From SAR324 cluster bacterium (GTDB taxonomy: Bacteria > SAR324 > NAC60-12): 64,000 nt of DNA. Of this stretch, positions 41,337 to 50,644 are shown one piece after another; the stretch's first letter is position 1; each line of letters opens with the position of its first letter. A program made the translations under genes and the position numbers. Below the pieces are notes generated by a model, which made no database searches, had not been told where the DNA came from, and saw only the letters and a program-made list of their open reading frames with translations. Location: NCBI GenBank assembly GCA_028281495.1, contig JANQJU010000089.1:248001-312000 (forward strand). The letters run 5' to 3'.

Positions 41337-43284
41337 TCCACTCCTTGAGTAGTTGTTCGTATTTCTCTGTATTCCCTGTATAAGCGGCGTCTTCGATTTC
41401 CTTTAATAATTCAACATAGTGCGTTTGATAGCCGTGACAGAGCGTCTGCATAGAATCTACAAATTGGACAATCACTTCGGCTCTAAAAATAGGAACCCTA
41501 GCGAGTTCCTTAAATAGCTTTTCGAGGCGATGTTGTTTCTCATTGGGCAACGGTGAAGTGACAACGTCTGAATTCGAATCAGCGGCATTACCGGATCGAA
41601 CCGGAAGATACTTAGCCAACACCTCGATTAATTGTTCAAGTGCAATTGGTTTCGTTAGGTAATCATTAAATCCCACGGACAACGCTTTATCTTGTTGTTC
41701 TTGAAAAGCATCAGCCGACAAAGCGACAATGGGGATGTTAGAGATGATTGCTGACTTTTTAATGATTTTTGTGGCTTCGATGCCAGACATTTGGGGCATG
41801 TGCAAATCCATTAAAATCAGAGAAGGTTGCAATCGCTCTGCGGCTTCTATTGCTTGTTGTCCATTCTCGATCACATGCGTTCTCACTCCTATATTGTGAA
41901 GTAGCCCTTGAATAACCGTTTGATTAATCACGTTGTCTTCAGCGATCAGCACAACAGCTGATTCATGAAATCGAATCTTTGAACTGTTTGTCAGAGTGAG
42001 ACGTTTGGGAGTTTTAACGGTCTTCAGTGGAAGTTGAATTGTAAAACAGGTTCCATTTCCCACCTCAGACTCAACTTGTATGTCTCCTCTCATCAGATGA
42101 ACCATTTTTCGTGAAATTGCCAACCCCAATCCAGACCCGCCAAATTGCCGTGTAATTGAATTGTCAGCTTGAATAAACGATTCAAAAATACTGGCTAATT
42201 TTTCGGGTGGAATGCCAATGCCTTGATCTTTGACTTGTAGTATCAGCCTCTCGCCCTCGTTTTGCGCAGAAAGATGAACGGACCGTCGGGGCAAAGTAAA
42301 CTTAATGGCATTGTTCACCAGGTTGTTGAGAATTTGATTCAACTTGGTTCGATCTGAAAGGATGTATTCGCTTAAATTCGGATCATAATCATAGGTATAG
42401 TTGAGCCATTTTGCCATAGCCTGCGCTTTATTGAGGTGAAACACCCCTTGGATGAGCACTTTGAGATTCAATTCTTCTTCAAAAACCTCCATTTTACCAG
42501 CCTCGATTTTGGAGAGATCCAGAATATTGTTGATCAATTCCAACAAGGTTTCGCCACCTGTTTTGAGGTTCGCTAAATACTCATGAAAAATTTGAGGCAA
42601 GGTCGCTTGTTGAGAGTGTTGGATCAGCAATTCGCAAAACCCTAAGATAGCATTCATGGGGGTACGAATTTCATGGCTCATGTTGGTCAGAAACTGTGAT
42701 TTTGCTTGGCTCGCCGCTTCGGCAACTCCCTTGGCTTCAATCAATTGAGCTTCTGCATTTTTTTCCTCCGAAATATCTTTAAGAATCAGCAAACATTGAT
42801 CTGGCTCGTCTTGGGATCGCTGAGCAATGGCCTGAACCCAGTCCGGACGTTGGGGTGTTCGTTTCCACTGAAACTCTTCAGTCAACCTATTTCCTGTGGC
42901 AAAAACTTGTTTGAGGAAGTTGAGGAAACTCCCCAAACTAGTTGCTGTAAAATAGGCTAGAAGGGAAGGGGTTGCTTGTAATGGTTGATGTATCCCTAGC
43001 CAGCTTGCGGCCAGCTGATTGATTTGAAGGATGCGGGCCTTCGGAGAGAGCAACAAATAGCCGATGGGGGCGGTATCGAAGAGATAGAAATACTTTTGAT
43101 GCAATTGAGCAATTTCTTCTTGAGCTGTACGTAAATTTTCGTTCTGCACTTCCAATTCCGCATGATGGACTTCCAACTCATGAATGAGTTCTTCCATCGT
43201 AGAAGGAATCATCAAAGACAGTGCCTCTCTTCCCTCTTTCAGTTGCTCTAACGCCTCTTTGCGCAATTCATCGTATTTTCCCAT
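41329..43284 (-). CDS. PAS hybrid histidine kinase (HisKA-HATPase-receiver)
   Basis: The 651-residue cytosolic kinase opens with a helical lead containing ELEVHHAELEVQNENLR, a motif common in this kinase type. A PAS domain (about 65-170) follows, then HisKA with H204 in FLTNMSHEIRTPMN, HATPase with NLVNNAIKFT, DQGIGIP and GSGLGLAIS, and a receiver (about 450-565) with LIAEDN and LILMDLHMPQMSG. About 85 helical residues end the protein. It lies 38 bp after the CheB-CheR kinase and overlaps the broken receiver gene by 8 bp. It probably feeds the Hpt protein encoded downstream. Confidence 0.93.
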   Translation of the reverse strand: MGKYDELRKEALEQLKEGREALSLMIPSTMEELIHELEVHHAELEVQNENLRTAQEEIAQLHQKYFYLFDTAPIGYLLLSPKARILQINQLAASWLGIHQPLQATPSLLAYFTATSLGSFLNFLKQVFATGNRLTEEFQWKRTPQRPDWVQAIAQRSQDEPDQCLLILKDISEEKNAEAQLIEAKGVAEAASQAKSQFLTNMSHEIRTPMNAILGFCELLIQHSQQATLPQIFHEYLANLKTGGETLLELINNILDLSKIEAGKMEVFEEELNLKVLIQGVFHLNKAQAMAKWLNYTYDYDPNLSEYILSDRTKLNQILNNLVNNAIKFTLPRRSVHLSAQNEGERLILQVKDQGIGIPPEKLASIFESFIQADNSITRQFGGSGLGLAISRKMVHLMRGDIQVESEVGNGTCFTIQLPLKTVKTPKRLTLTNSSKIRFHESAVVLIAEDNVINQTVIQGLLHNIGVRTHVIENGQQAIEAAERLQPSLILMDLHMPQMSGIEATKIIKKSAIISNIPIVALSADAFQEQQDKALSVGFNDYLTKPIALEQLIEVLAKYLPVRSGNAADSNSDVVTSPLPNEKQHRLEKLFKELARVPIFRAEVIVQFVDSMQTLCHGYQTHYVELLKEIEDAAYTGNTEKYEQLLKEWNG

Positions 43285-43322
43285 AAGTAGTCATCTTTTT
43301 GCTATTTAGGAACCGGCCGCAC

Positions 43323-46300
43323 CTAACTTTGGGGAAGAAGGCTATAGAGACGATATTTCCCCAATAGATTGGCGATGATATTTAAAAATGTATTTTTTTT
43401 GAATGGTTTGATCAGATAGGTATCGCATCCGGCATCGAGACAAGGACGGAGTTCTTCTAGCGTTGCATAAGCCGTTAAGGCAATGATTGGAGTCATGCTC
43501 TTTTCATGTTGTCGCTCCCAAGCTCTCATCTCACTCACCGCGGTGTAGCCATCCATCCGAGGCATTTGCATATCCATTAACACTAGATCGTAAGAATTCT
43601 TTTGAAACAACTGCCAAGCTTCCTCACCATCGGAAGCTACAGAAACCTCTGCATGTAATTTCTCCAGAAATTTTACGATAACGGTCTTATTGTCTTCATC
43701 GTCCTCAGCAACTAAAACCCGAATGCCTTGCACGGCGTTTAAATCTTCCAACAGGTCCTTTTCAACGGCGTTGGCTACGTCCATTGGGTCAGCCACAACG
43801 AGCGGAATCGTAAAGAAAAAATGACTTCCTTCGTTTTCTTTACTTGTTAATTTCAGTTCCCCCCCCATCAACTCTACAAAAGTTCGACAGATCGTCAATC
43901 CTAACCCGGAACCACCATAACGGCGTGAATTCGGAGAGCCCCCTTGGGAAAAAGGCGTAAATATCCGTTCTTGCTGCTCTAGAGGGACTCCAATACCCTT
44001 GTCTGTTACCGAAAACATGATGGGTTGCCTTAAGTCCTGCAGAGGGCCCACTTTTTTAACTGATATGGTAATGGAACCTCGATCAGTGAACTTGATGGCA
44101 TTGCTCACCAGATTGCTCAATATTTGCTGCAGGCGAAGCATATCGCCACGAAGATAAAGTGGCACATCGGCTTCGATCGAGTGCTTTAAAACACATTGCT
44201 TTTTATCAACAGCAGGTTGGTACAACCCCAGCAAACGATCTAAAAAGGCCGGGAGAGCAAACGCCTGTTCCTCCAACTCCAATTTCCCTTCCTCCAATTT
44301 TGATAAATCGATGACATTGCTCAACAAGTCCAATAGCGCGTTTCCTGATTGATTGATGAGTTCAATCCGTTGCTGATCTTCCCCTTCCAACTCTTCATAA
44401 AGAATTTGTGACATCCCCAGAACAATATTGAGCGGTGTGCGAATCTCATGGCTGATCGTCGACAAAAAATGACTTTTGGCCTGATTGGCCGATTCGGCAA
44501 ATGACTTTGCTTCTTGTAGCTCTTGGTTACGGATCGCTAAGGCTTCCTGGACAGCCAATATTTCAGTTTCGTCGAGAAAGAGAAGCAATAACCCAGTCAC
44601 CTCATTCTTTTCCGAGAAGTAAGGTAAAATGTGTAATCGATAGATGGCATCTGACAGTTTCACTTGCTGTTCTAAAGGTTCATTGTGGGCTAACACCTGT
44701 TTGAGCCAGGTCCGCATCTCTGGGAATGGATAGTGACTGGGTATTGAGGTCAATACTTGACCTTCATGCCCCGGAGACAAATCAAAAATTTTGACCGCTG
44801 ATGAAGTGAAGCGAATAATCCGGAAATCTTGGTCTAAAACAATTAAAGGAAAGCCAATACTGTTTTGCATATTGATCAAATCTAAGTTGGCCCGTGACAA
44901 TTCGGTTGAAAGTGCATTCAACTCCTCATTAACGGTGATCAATTCTTCATTGGTCGATTGCAACTCTTCACTGGAGGTTTCGAGTTCTTCATTGGTGGAC
45001 TGCAACTCTTCATTGGTCGATTGCAACTCTTCATTGGTCGATTGCAACTCTTCGTTATAAGTTTGAAGCTCCTCCATCACGGTTTGAAGATGCTCGCGAG
45101 TCGCTGTCAATTCTTGTTCGAGTTCGATGATGCGGGCATTCTCACCAGGAGTAGCTTCTTGAGTAAAAGTCGGTTCCTTAGAAAAAACCTCTTTTTCTTC
45201 TAAGCACACTAAAAAATTTCCGGTCTGTTCTTCGTGTATCAGCATGGGCACAACCGAGATCACCATCATCATTGGCTTTCCGTTCACAACCAACTTCACA
45301 CTGGGGCTATAGCACTCGGCTTCCGTTTTGATACTTCTTCTTAAAAGCGTTTGGATTTCGATGCGCAGTTCTTTACACAATAAGCGCAACAGATTGGTTT
45401 CGATCTGACCAGAGTCATGCTCAAAGTAGCCGGTGAAATTGCCTTGGTAATGCAGGATTTCCCCCTCCTCTGTTACTAAAACTGCCAAGGGGGCATAGCG
45501 TTTGATCAGCTCGGACTGAATCGTTTCCGCGACGGAATAACTCTTCTTGGGCGATGCTTTTCGTTTGATAGTAGGAATGTAGCGATTGGGAAAGCGCACC
45601 TTTATGGTTGGAGATGTGCTTCCAGGACGGCGTTTATAAATTTTGTTAGACGAGTCAATCGTGGTGAAAAGATCTGCTGCTTGACCAATCGCTTCGGATT
45701 TACCCAAAAACAAATATCCCTGCGTTTGCAGCGAATAATGAAACATGGCAAAGACAGGCTGCTGCAATTCAGGCTTCATGTAGATCAGTAAATTCCGACA
45801 ACTGACTAAATCGAGTTTGAGAAACGGAGGGTCTTTGATCAAATCATGCTTGGTAAACACCACCATATCACGAATAAACTTGTGCAATTGAAGAATGGAA
45901 TTGTTTTTCGAGAAATACGAATCCAAGACAGGCTGCTCCACATCATTGACTGAAGTCACGGAATAGGAACCTTTGCGAGCGGTGGAAATACACGTTTCAT
46001 CCAAATCCGTTGCAAAGATTTGAATGTTGAATTGGTAAATTCGTTTCTCCAGAATTTTTGATAAGAGAATCGCAATAGAATAGGCTTCTTCTCCTGTTGC
46101 ACAGCCGGGAACCCAGATACGAATATCGTCGCCGGGTGTTTTCTTATCCAGTATTTCTTGCATAACCTGCGACAAAGCATCAAACGCTTCATTGTCACGA
46201 AAAAATGATGTCACTGAGATCAAAATCTCGTTGAATAGCTGATCGAGTTCCTGAGGGTTCAATTCGAGATAAGAAAGGTATTTTTCTAAGGTACCTTGCT

Positions 46301-47060
46301 TCGTGGCCAAACAGCGACGTTCAATACGCCGCATTAAAGTCGCTTCCCGATACTCTGAAAAATCGTGATTGGTGCGCTGATGGAGTAACGCAAAAACCTG
46401 CTCTAAGTGGGAAGGAATCGTATCGGAAACATTGTCTGATCGTTTTCGATCTTTGCTCAAGAAAAACGATAGTTCGGACCACATCCGTTCGGGTGGTAAA
46501 ATCATATCGACGCAACCGGTATTGATTGCGGCTCGGGGCATCCCATTATATTTGGCGGTAATTTCCTCCTGAACCATGACAAACCCCTCTTCGGATTTGA
46601 TCGCTCTCACTCCATGTGCTCCGTCTGATCCAGTTCCCGATAAGATGATTCCAATAGCCCGGTCCTTTTCTGAAGTTGCTAAAGAGTGAAAAAAAACGTC
46701 CACTGAGGGTTTGGGGCTGGGTACCTGTGTGGTCGTGGTAAGCTGAAACGTTTGGCCATTGATTGAAATGTGTTTATTCGGAGGGGTAATATAAATGTGA
46801 TTGGCTTGAATCGGTTGATTGTCGATTATTTCGCTCACTTTTAAGGAAGTGCATCGGGCCAAGAGGCTAGTGAGTAGCGTGTCGCGATGAGGGTCCAAGT
46901 GTTGAGCAATGACAACCGCGACTTCGAGATGAGAGGGTAACGATTTGATGAAACTCTGTAGGGCTTCCAACCCTCCTGCCGATGCTCCAATACCTACGAT
47001 ACGTACTGAATCTGTTATTTGATCCGGGGTTGATTCAGCCGGTTTTTCAATTGAATCCAT
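43323..47060 (-). CDS. CheB-CheR-PAS-histidine kinase-receiver fusion
   Basis: From the ATG at 47060 (AAAGGGAA upstream; an in-frame TTG at 47087 is an alternative) it has 1245 residues. The CheB methylesterase (20-200) keeps its triad S27 (GIGASAGG), H54 (AQHLDPH) and D147 (GTGSDGAHG) but has no receiver. CheR (about 215-480) has WVPGCATGEEAYSIAIL. Two PAS-like regions flank a coiled coil of ELQSTNE heptads. HisKA (FLSTISHEIRTPLN), HATPase and a receiver (VLVAEDDEDN, LVLMDMQMPRMDG) complete it. Such fusions combine methylation-type adaptation with phosphorelay signalling, but their physiological inputs are mostly unknown. It leads the upstream signalling block. Confidence 0.95.
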   Translation of the reverse strand: MDSIEKPAESTPDQITDSVRIVGIGASAGGLEALQSFIKSLPSHLEVAVVIAQHLDPHRDTLLTSLLARCTSLKVSEIIDNQPIQANHIYITPPNKHISINGQTFQLTTTTQVPSPKPSVDVFFHSLATSEKDRAIGIILSGTGSDGAHGVRAIKSEEGFVMVQEEITAKYNGMPRAAINTGCVDMILPPERMWSELSFFLSKDRKRSDNVSDTIPSHLEQVFALLHQRTNHDFSEYREATLMRRIERRCLATKQGTLEKYLSYLELNPQELDQLFNEILISVTSFFRDNEAFDALSQVMQEILDKKTPGDDIRIWVPGCATGEEAYSIAILLSKILEKRIYQFNIQIFATDLDETCISTARKGSYSVTSVNDVEQPVLDSYFSKNNSILQLHKFIRDMVVFTKHDLIKDPPFLKLDLVSCRNLLIYMKPELQQPVFAMFHYSLQTQGYLFLGKSEAIGQAADLFTTIDSSNKIYKRRPGSTSPTIKVRFPNRYIPTIKRKASPKKSYSVAETIQSELIKRYAPLAVLVTEEGEILHYQGNFTGYFEHDSGQIETNLLRLLCKELRIEIQTLLRRSIKTEAECYSPSVKLVVNGKPMMMVISVVPMLIHEEQTGNFLVCLEEKEVFSKEPTFTQEATPGENARIIELEQELTATREHLQTVMEELQTYNEELQSTNEELQSTNEELQSTNEELETSSEELQSTNEELITVNEELNALSTELSRANLDLINMQNSIGFPLIVLDQDFRIIRFTSSAVKIFDLSPGHEGQVLTSIPSHYPFPEMRTWLKQVLAHNEPLEQQVKLSDAIYRLHILPYFSEKNEVTGLLLLFLDETEILAVQEALAIRNQELQEAKSFAESANQAKSHFLSTISHEIRTPLNIVLGMSQILYEELEGEDQQRIELINQSGNALLDLLSNVIDLSKLEEGKLELEEQAFALPAFLDRLLGLYQPAVDKKQCVLKHSIEADVPLYLRGDMLRLQQILSNLVSNAIKFTDRGSITISVKKVGPLQDLRQPIMFSVTDKGIGVPLEQQERIFTPFSQGGSPNSRRYGGSGLGLTICRTFVELMGGELKLTSKENEGSHFFFTIPLVVADPMDVANAVEKDLLEDLNAVQGIRVLVAEDDEDNKTVIVKFLEKLHAEVSVASDGEEAWQLFQKNSYDLVLMDMQMPRMDGYTAVSEMRAWERQHEKSMTPIIALTAYATLEELRPCLDAGCDTYLIKPFKKNTFLNIIANLLGKYRLYSLLPQS
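44942..45054 (-). repeat. 21-bp tandem repeats encoding ELQSTNE heptads
   Basis: Five to six 21-bp units encode the heptad ELQSTNE in the coiled coil linking the CheR and PAS regions. Several copies are identical in DNA. Each unit is one heptad, so copy-number change shifts coiled-coil length but not register. Confidence 0.9.
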
Positions 47061-47447
47061 TGTGTGGTTCCCTTTCTTAGTGAACAATCTATTGATCAGC
47101 CATCTTTGCTATCGACATATCGAAAGGTGACATGTTGAAGAAAGTGGTCTAAATCTTGAGCAATTTGTTCGCTAGCACTTGGGAGACATTATATTCCTAA
47201 TTGCCCCTGCTTTGGGTAGTTAATAATATAATTTGTTTGTTAGAAAAGCAATAATTCTGCATTGTTGCGATCTGATTTAGATAGGGTTATTTTTTTTGTA
47301 AACTATTCCCTAAGAGATTTATAGAGGTGCTCAATTTCAAAGCAACGATCATTAACCTGAGTTATTTATATTATATTCACAACTTAAAAACAACAAAATC
47401 ACAATGTTATAACAACTGAGAGATAAGCCGCCTTTCCGCAGCAGAGA
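47061..47447. other. 387-bp AT-rich region upstream of the signalling block
   Basis: No gene is seen. It lies between the CheB-CheR kinase gene and the LysR gene, both on the minus strand, and should carry the promoter of the upstream signalling block. Several TATAAT-like hexamers occur on the minus strand (for example near 47370), but none pairs convincingly with a -35. No sigma-54 site was found. Confidence 0.5.
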
Positions 47448-48329
47448 TTACCGACTCGCGTGGTGCTGAAACTGTTCCCACAATTGCATGACTACAGGGC
47501 CCATGGGTTTATCGGTGCGTCGGGCCACCTTGATTTTCCCTTCCCAGGCCTTCAGGTTTTGAACATCCAGAGTAACCAAAGCGCCGTTTTGTAATTCGTC
47601 TTCGATCAGATGATACGGCAATCCTCCCCAGCCCATCTCCGCGAGTATAATTTGTTTCTTGGTAAAAAAATCAGAGACACTGCATTGACGTCCTCCTTCG
47701 ATCACGGAACGCGTTAACTTTTCTGAGTTGCGGCTACTATCCCGGACCACCACTTGGACAAACTCCTTCATTTCTTCTGTGGATAGTTGGCGCTTGATTC
47801 TCGCTGGAGGAAAATTTGGTGCGGCCACCGGGCCGCCGTTGATGCACGTAAAATCAATCGTTTCTATTTTTTCGAGGTGGGGCAACCAAGGCAAGATGGC
47901 TAAATCGGCATTACCCTCCATCAATCGTTCAAAGGTCCCCCCCATCGATTCTGCCATTAAATTGATCTTTGTCAGCGGGTGCCTATCTTGGAACTGGCGT
48001 AGGATTCCTAAGATGAGGGGCAATGGACAGACAATATCGATTGAAATCTTAATCTCGATTTCATTCCCCATTGCCAGTTGCTTGCCCAATATTTCCAAGG
48101 CCTCCGAATGATATAAAACAGTCTTAGCTTTTTGATAAAGCCTATGCCCTTCTGGAGTCAACGTGGCCCGGTATTGTTCTCTGTCAAAGATGTTCAAACC
48201 AAACTCTTCCTCCAGCTTTTTCATGGCGATGCTGACAGCAGGCTGGGTGCGATACAAGGCTTCCGCCGCAGCCATGAAGCTGCCAGTTTCGACAATTTTA
48301 TCCAGTATCTTAAGCTGATCATAGGTCAT
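47448..48329 (-). CDS. LysR-family transcriptional regulator
   Basis: The 293-residue protein has the LysR winged helix at 1-60 (LKILDKIVETGSFMAAAEAL, RTQPAVSIAMKKLEEEFG) and a periplasmic-binding-like effector domain. GGAGGAATTGC precedes the ATG. It is divergent from the yceI fragment and the SDR gene, the classic arrangement for a LysR activator, with a T-N11-A palindrome in the 135-bp gap. It probably controls the SDR gene in response to an unknown small molecule. Confidence 0.93.
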   Translation of the reverse strand: MTYDQLKILDKIVETGSFMAAAEALYRTQPAVSIAMKKLEEEFGLNIFDREQYRATLTPEGHRLYQKAKTVLYHSEALEILGKQLAMGNEIEIKISIDIVCPLPLILGILRQFQDRHPLTKINLMAESMGGTFERLMEGNADLAILPWLPHLEKIETIDFTCINGGPVAAPNFPPARIKRQLSTEEMKEFVQVVVRDSSRNSEKLTRSVIEGGRQCSVSDFFTKKQIILAEMGWGGLPYHLIEDELQNGALVTLDVQNLKAWEGKIKVARRTDKPMGPVVMQLWEQFQHHASR

Positions 48330-48363
48330 GCAATTCCTCCAAACATAAATATTTCTAATGATT

Positions 48364-48380
48364 TATATTAAAATAATATA
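48364..48380. promoter_or_regulatory. Candidate LysR box
   Basis: TATATTA-AAA-TAATATA is a perfect 17-bp inverted repeat containing T-N11-A (48366-48378), the LysR-box layout. It lies 35 bp upstream of lysR and about 85 bp upstream of the divergent yceI fragment. AT-rich palindromes arise easily by chance, so confidence is moderate. Confidence 0.45.
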
Positions 48381-48464
48381 TTTTTTAATTATGAAAATCC
48401 ACTTTATACTGCAAGCAGTTTCTTCAATCCTTTAATATTCAAACCTCAGCTCAAAGAGATCATT

Positions 48465-48755
48465 ATGTGGAAAAAATTATTGTTAGTTGGTGTGAGTTCC
48501 TTGCTCTTCATGCAGCCCGCTTTTGCAGAAAACTACCAAATCGACCCTGTACATTCTCAGGTTCATTTTTCAGTGCCGCATTTGGCGATGTTCAAGGTCC
48601 GTGGTGTCTTCACTCAATTTAGCGGTCAAATCGAAGCCGACTCCCAAAGTAAAACCATTCAGTCGGTTCAAGGGAATATCCACGTGGGTTAAGCGATGTG
48701 GTTTGAGCGGTCTGCTGAGCATCCAAAGCCGGAGGAACTTATTAAGTTTGTTTGA
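48465..48755 (+). pseudogene. Truncated YceI-family periplasmic protein fused to a foreign tail
   Basis: The ORF starts with a Sec signal peptide (LLLVGVSSLLFMQPAFA) and the YceI beginning NYQIDPVHSQVHFSVPHLAM. It stops with TAA at 48690-48692 after 75 residues, where YceI proteins run to about 190. Directly after the stop, in the same frame, 20 codons end with FERSAEHPKPEELIKFV, which looks like the C-terminus of another protein I cannot name. This suggests a deletion that joined the front of yceI to the end of a downstream gene. A secreted 54-residue stub could still be made, but lipocalin-like YceI function is not expected. Confidence 0.7.
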
Positions 48756-48800
48756 TGATAAATCAAGTTCAGTATTGTTTCCCAACAAAAGGAGATAAAT

Positions 48801-49535
48801 ATGAGTGATTTCAATAACAAGGTTGTGATTGTGACAGGAGGAGGAACCGGAATTGGCCGAGCGATTACTGAAACGTTTGCGAAGAAAAGTGCAAAAGTTC
48901 TGATAACGGGGAGACGAGAAGGCCCCTTAAAAGAACTCAGCCAAGGTTTTCCAGAACAAGTCAGTTTTATTCAAACGGATGTAGCGAAAGCAGAGGATCG
49001 AAAAAAGATTATTCAAACAGCGATTGATCGTTACGGACAAATTGATGTGCTGGTCAATAATGCTGCGTTAGGGCCTACTATTGCTCCCTTAAAGGAATCA
49101 TCAGATGAAGACTTTATACAAGCCTATTTAACAAACTTAGTAGCCCCTGCTTCCCTTATACGAGAAGCGATTCCACACCTTGGCAAAACTAAGGGAACTG
49201 TAATCAACATCTCTACAATTGGAGCGAGGACTGTTAAGTCTGGAATGCTGCCCTACACGTGTAGTAAAGCAGCACTCGATCATTTGACCCGAAATTTAGC
49301 TACTGAACTTGGACCTTTAGAAATAAGAGTGAATGTGGTGGCACCAGGAATGACCAAAACGGACATGGCTGAGCCTTTTATTGATCAAATGGGAGAAATG
49401 ATGGTTTCTATGACACCTCTACAGCGTTTAGGAAAACCAGTTGATATTGCTCGATCTGTACTTTTGTTGGCAAGTGATGAGGCTGGTTGGGTGACAGGTC
49501 AAATTCTCGATGCTTCAGGGGGCTTTATGCTTTAA
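48801..49535 (+). CDS. Short-chain dehydrogenase/reductase (SDR)
   Basis: The 244-residue classical SDR is preceded by AAAGGAGA. It has the nucleotide-binding TGGGTGIG, the NNAA motif (VLVNNAALG), catalytic Ser in NISTIG, Y-x3-K in YTCSKAALDHL and PG in VVAPGMTKTDM. The C-terminal GWVTGQILDASGGF is typical of FabG-like enzymes. It is a cytosolic NAD(P)-dependent alcohol/ketone oxidoreductase; GRRE after the second strand suggests preference for NADP. The divergent LysR protein may control it. Confidence 0.92.
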   Translation: MSDFNNKVVIVTGGGTGIGRAITETFAKKSAKVLITGRREGPLKELSQGFPEQVSFIQTDVAKAEDRKKIIQTAIDRYGQIDVLVNNAALGPTIAPLKESSDEDFIQAYLTNLVAPASLIREAIPHLGKTKGTVINISTIGARTVKSGMLPYTCSKAALDHLTRNLATELGPLEIRVNVVAPGMTKTDMAEPFIDQMGEMMVSMTPLQRLGKPVDIARSVLLLASDEAGWVTGQILDASGGFML

Positions 49536-49595
49536 ATTTTGGGATGATTGGCGTTCAACTTCAACAAATAATCGGCCCCTGCTTTTTGAATAGAC

Positions 49596-50609
49596 TCAGG
49601 GGTTCTCTATCACTTCGTTATGTACTTGAATAACAAGATTGATGCCCACACATTCTAAATCGGATGAGCACAGTTCGATATTCCCCGTGAAAATTCCTGT
49701 TCGAATCGGATGAAAGGAAAAAGTGATTTTTTTTGTTTCTTCAGGTAATAGCTGCTGATCAAAAATCCAATATCGAAATTGGAATAATTCATCTGATTCG
49801 ATTGGAGTTGGAACAACATTTTGGAAGGAAAACATGTAAAAAAAACTTGAATCAAATTCGATCTCTTCAATTTCTATTGGCTCATTTGTGTTATTTTTGA
49901 AAACAAAATCCATACTGAAAACCTGACCTATTTCTATTTCCTGTGGAATGGTTGTTTCCACTTCAAAATCTGTTGTATTGTATAAACTCTCTCCTTGACC
50001 CCAAATAATTAGTCCAAAAAATAACCCCACAAATAATACAAAGATGCTGCCTAGTATTGGATGTGTACCAGCATTGCTTGGAATCGAACTATCTTTTGGA
50101 ACATGGGCATGAATTACCACAGTATGGGCGATAAAATCATGGATAGCCCTCTTTTTTTTATTAAACAATAATACTGCCAGATCACTGCATATCCAGATGA
50201 TCCACGCCAGGCTAACTAGGTCAACATACCCTATGTCGGGTTGTACTCCGCAGACGACGGAGTTGAAGTCGGTAATTGATAAAAAAGTAGCTGTACTGAC
50301 AACAAAAGAAAGGATAGTGAAAGCAAAATCTACAAAATACCTTAGGAAAGCAATTCTCCAGTTGATGCGGGTGCCGTCTAACTTAGTAACTCGAATTCTT
50401 GTTATCTTTTTACCTAAAGTTTGCCCCCATCTTCCGTGACAGTAAACCACATAAAAAGTATATAATAATCCAGTTCCTAAGCTTTCCAGGAAAAGAGTTT
50501 TCCAATGGGTGCATCCACTAAATAAGGATGGGTATAAAGGAATAAAAATGAAGACATCTATTAGGGCGGCCCCTAGTCGACGCCAAAACCCAGCATACTT
50601 CAATATCAT
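49596..50609 (-). CDS. RDD-family membrane protein with extracytoplasmic Ig-like domain
   Basis: The 337-residue protein starts at an ATG after a weak AGG site. The first 175 residues are an RDD domain with several membrane helices and the motifs RRLGAALIDVFIF and GQTLGKKITRIRV, plus KKRAIHDFIAHTVV. Another helix (GSIFVLFVGLFFGLIIWG) leads to about 130 residues rich in beta strands (FVFKNNTNEPIEIEEIEFD, KKITFSFHPIRTG) that look like an Ig- or DUF11-like domain outside the membrane. RDD proteins often act as transporters or helpers of surface proteins; the role here is unknown. The gene is AT-rich. Confidence 0.78.
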   Translation of the reverse strand: MILKYAGFWRRLGAALIDVFIFIPLYPSLFSGCTHWKTLFLESLGTGLLYTFYVVYCHGRWGQTLGKKITRIRVTKLDGTRINWRIAFLRYFVDFAFTILSFVVSTATFLSITDFNSVVCGVQPDIGYVDLVSLAWIIWICSDLAVLLFNKKKRAIHDFIAHTVVIHAHVPKDSSIPSNAGTHPILGSIFVLFVGLFFGLIIWGQGESLYNTTDFEVETTIPQEIEIGQVFSMDFVFKNNTNEPIEIEEIEFDSSFFYMFSFQNVVPTPIESDELFQFRYWIFDQQLLPEETKKITFSFHPIRTGIFTGNIELCSSDLECVGINLVIQVHNEVIENP

Positions 50610-50644
50610 CAAGCCTTCCTCTGGTATTTGGTGCTGCGGTGTCC

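Noticed and set aside
44791..45060. Plus-strand ORF of repeated SSLVDCNS-like residues
   Set aside because: It is the antisense reading of the ELQSTNE heptad repeats in the CheB-CheR kinase.
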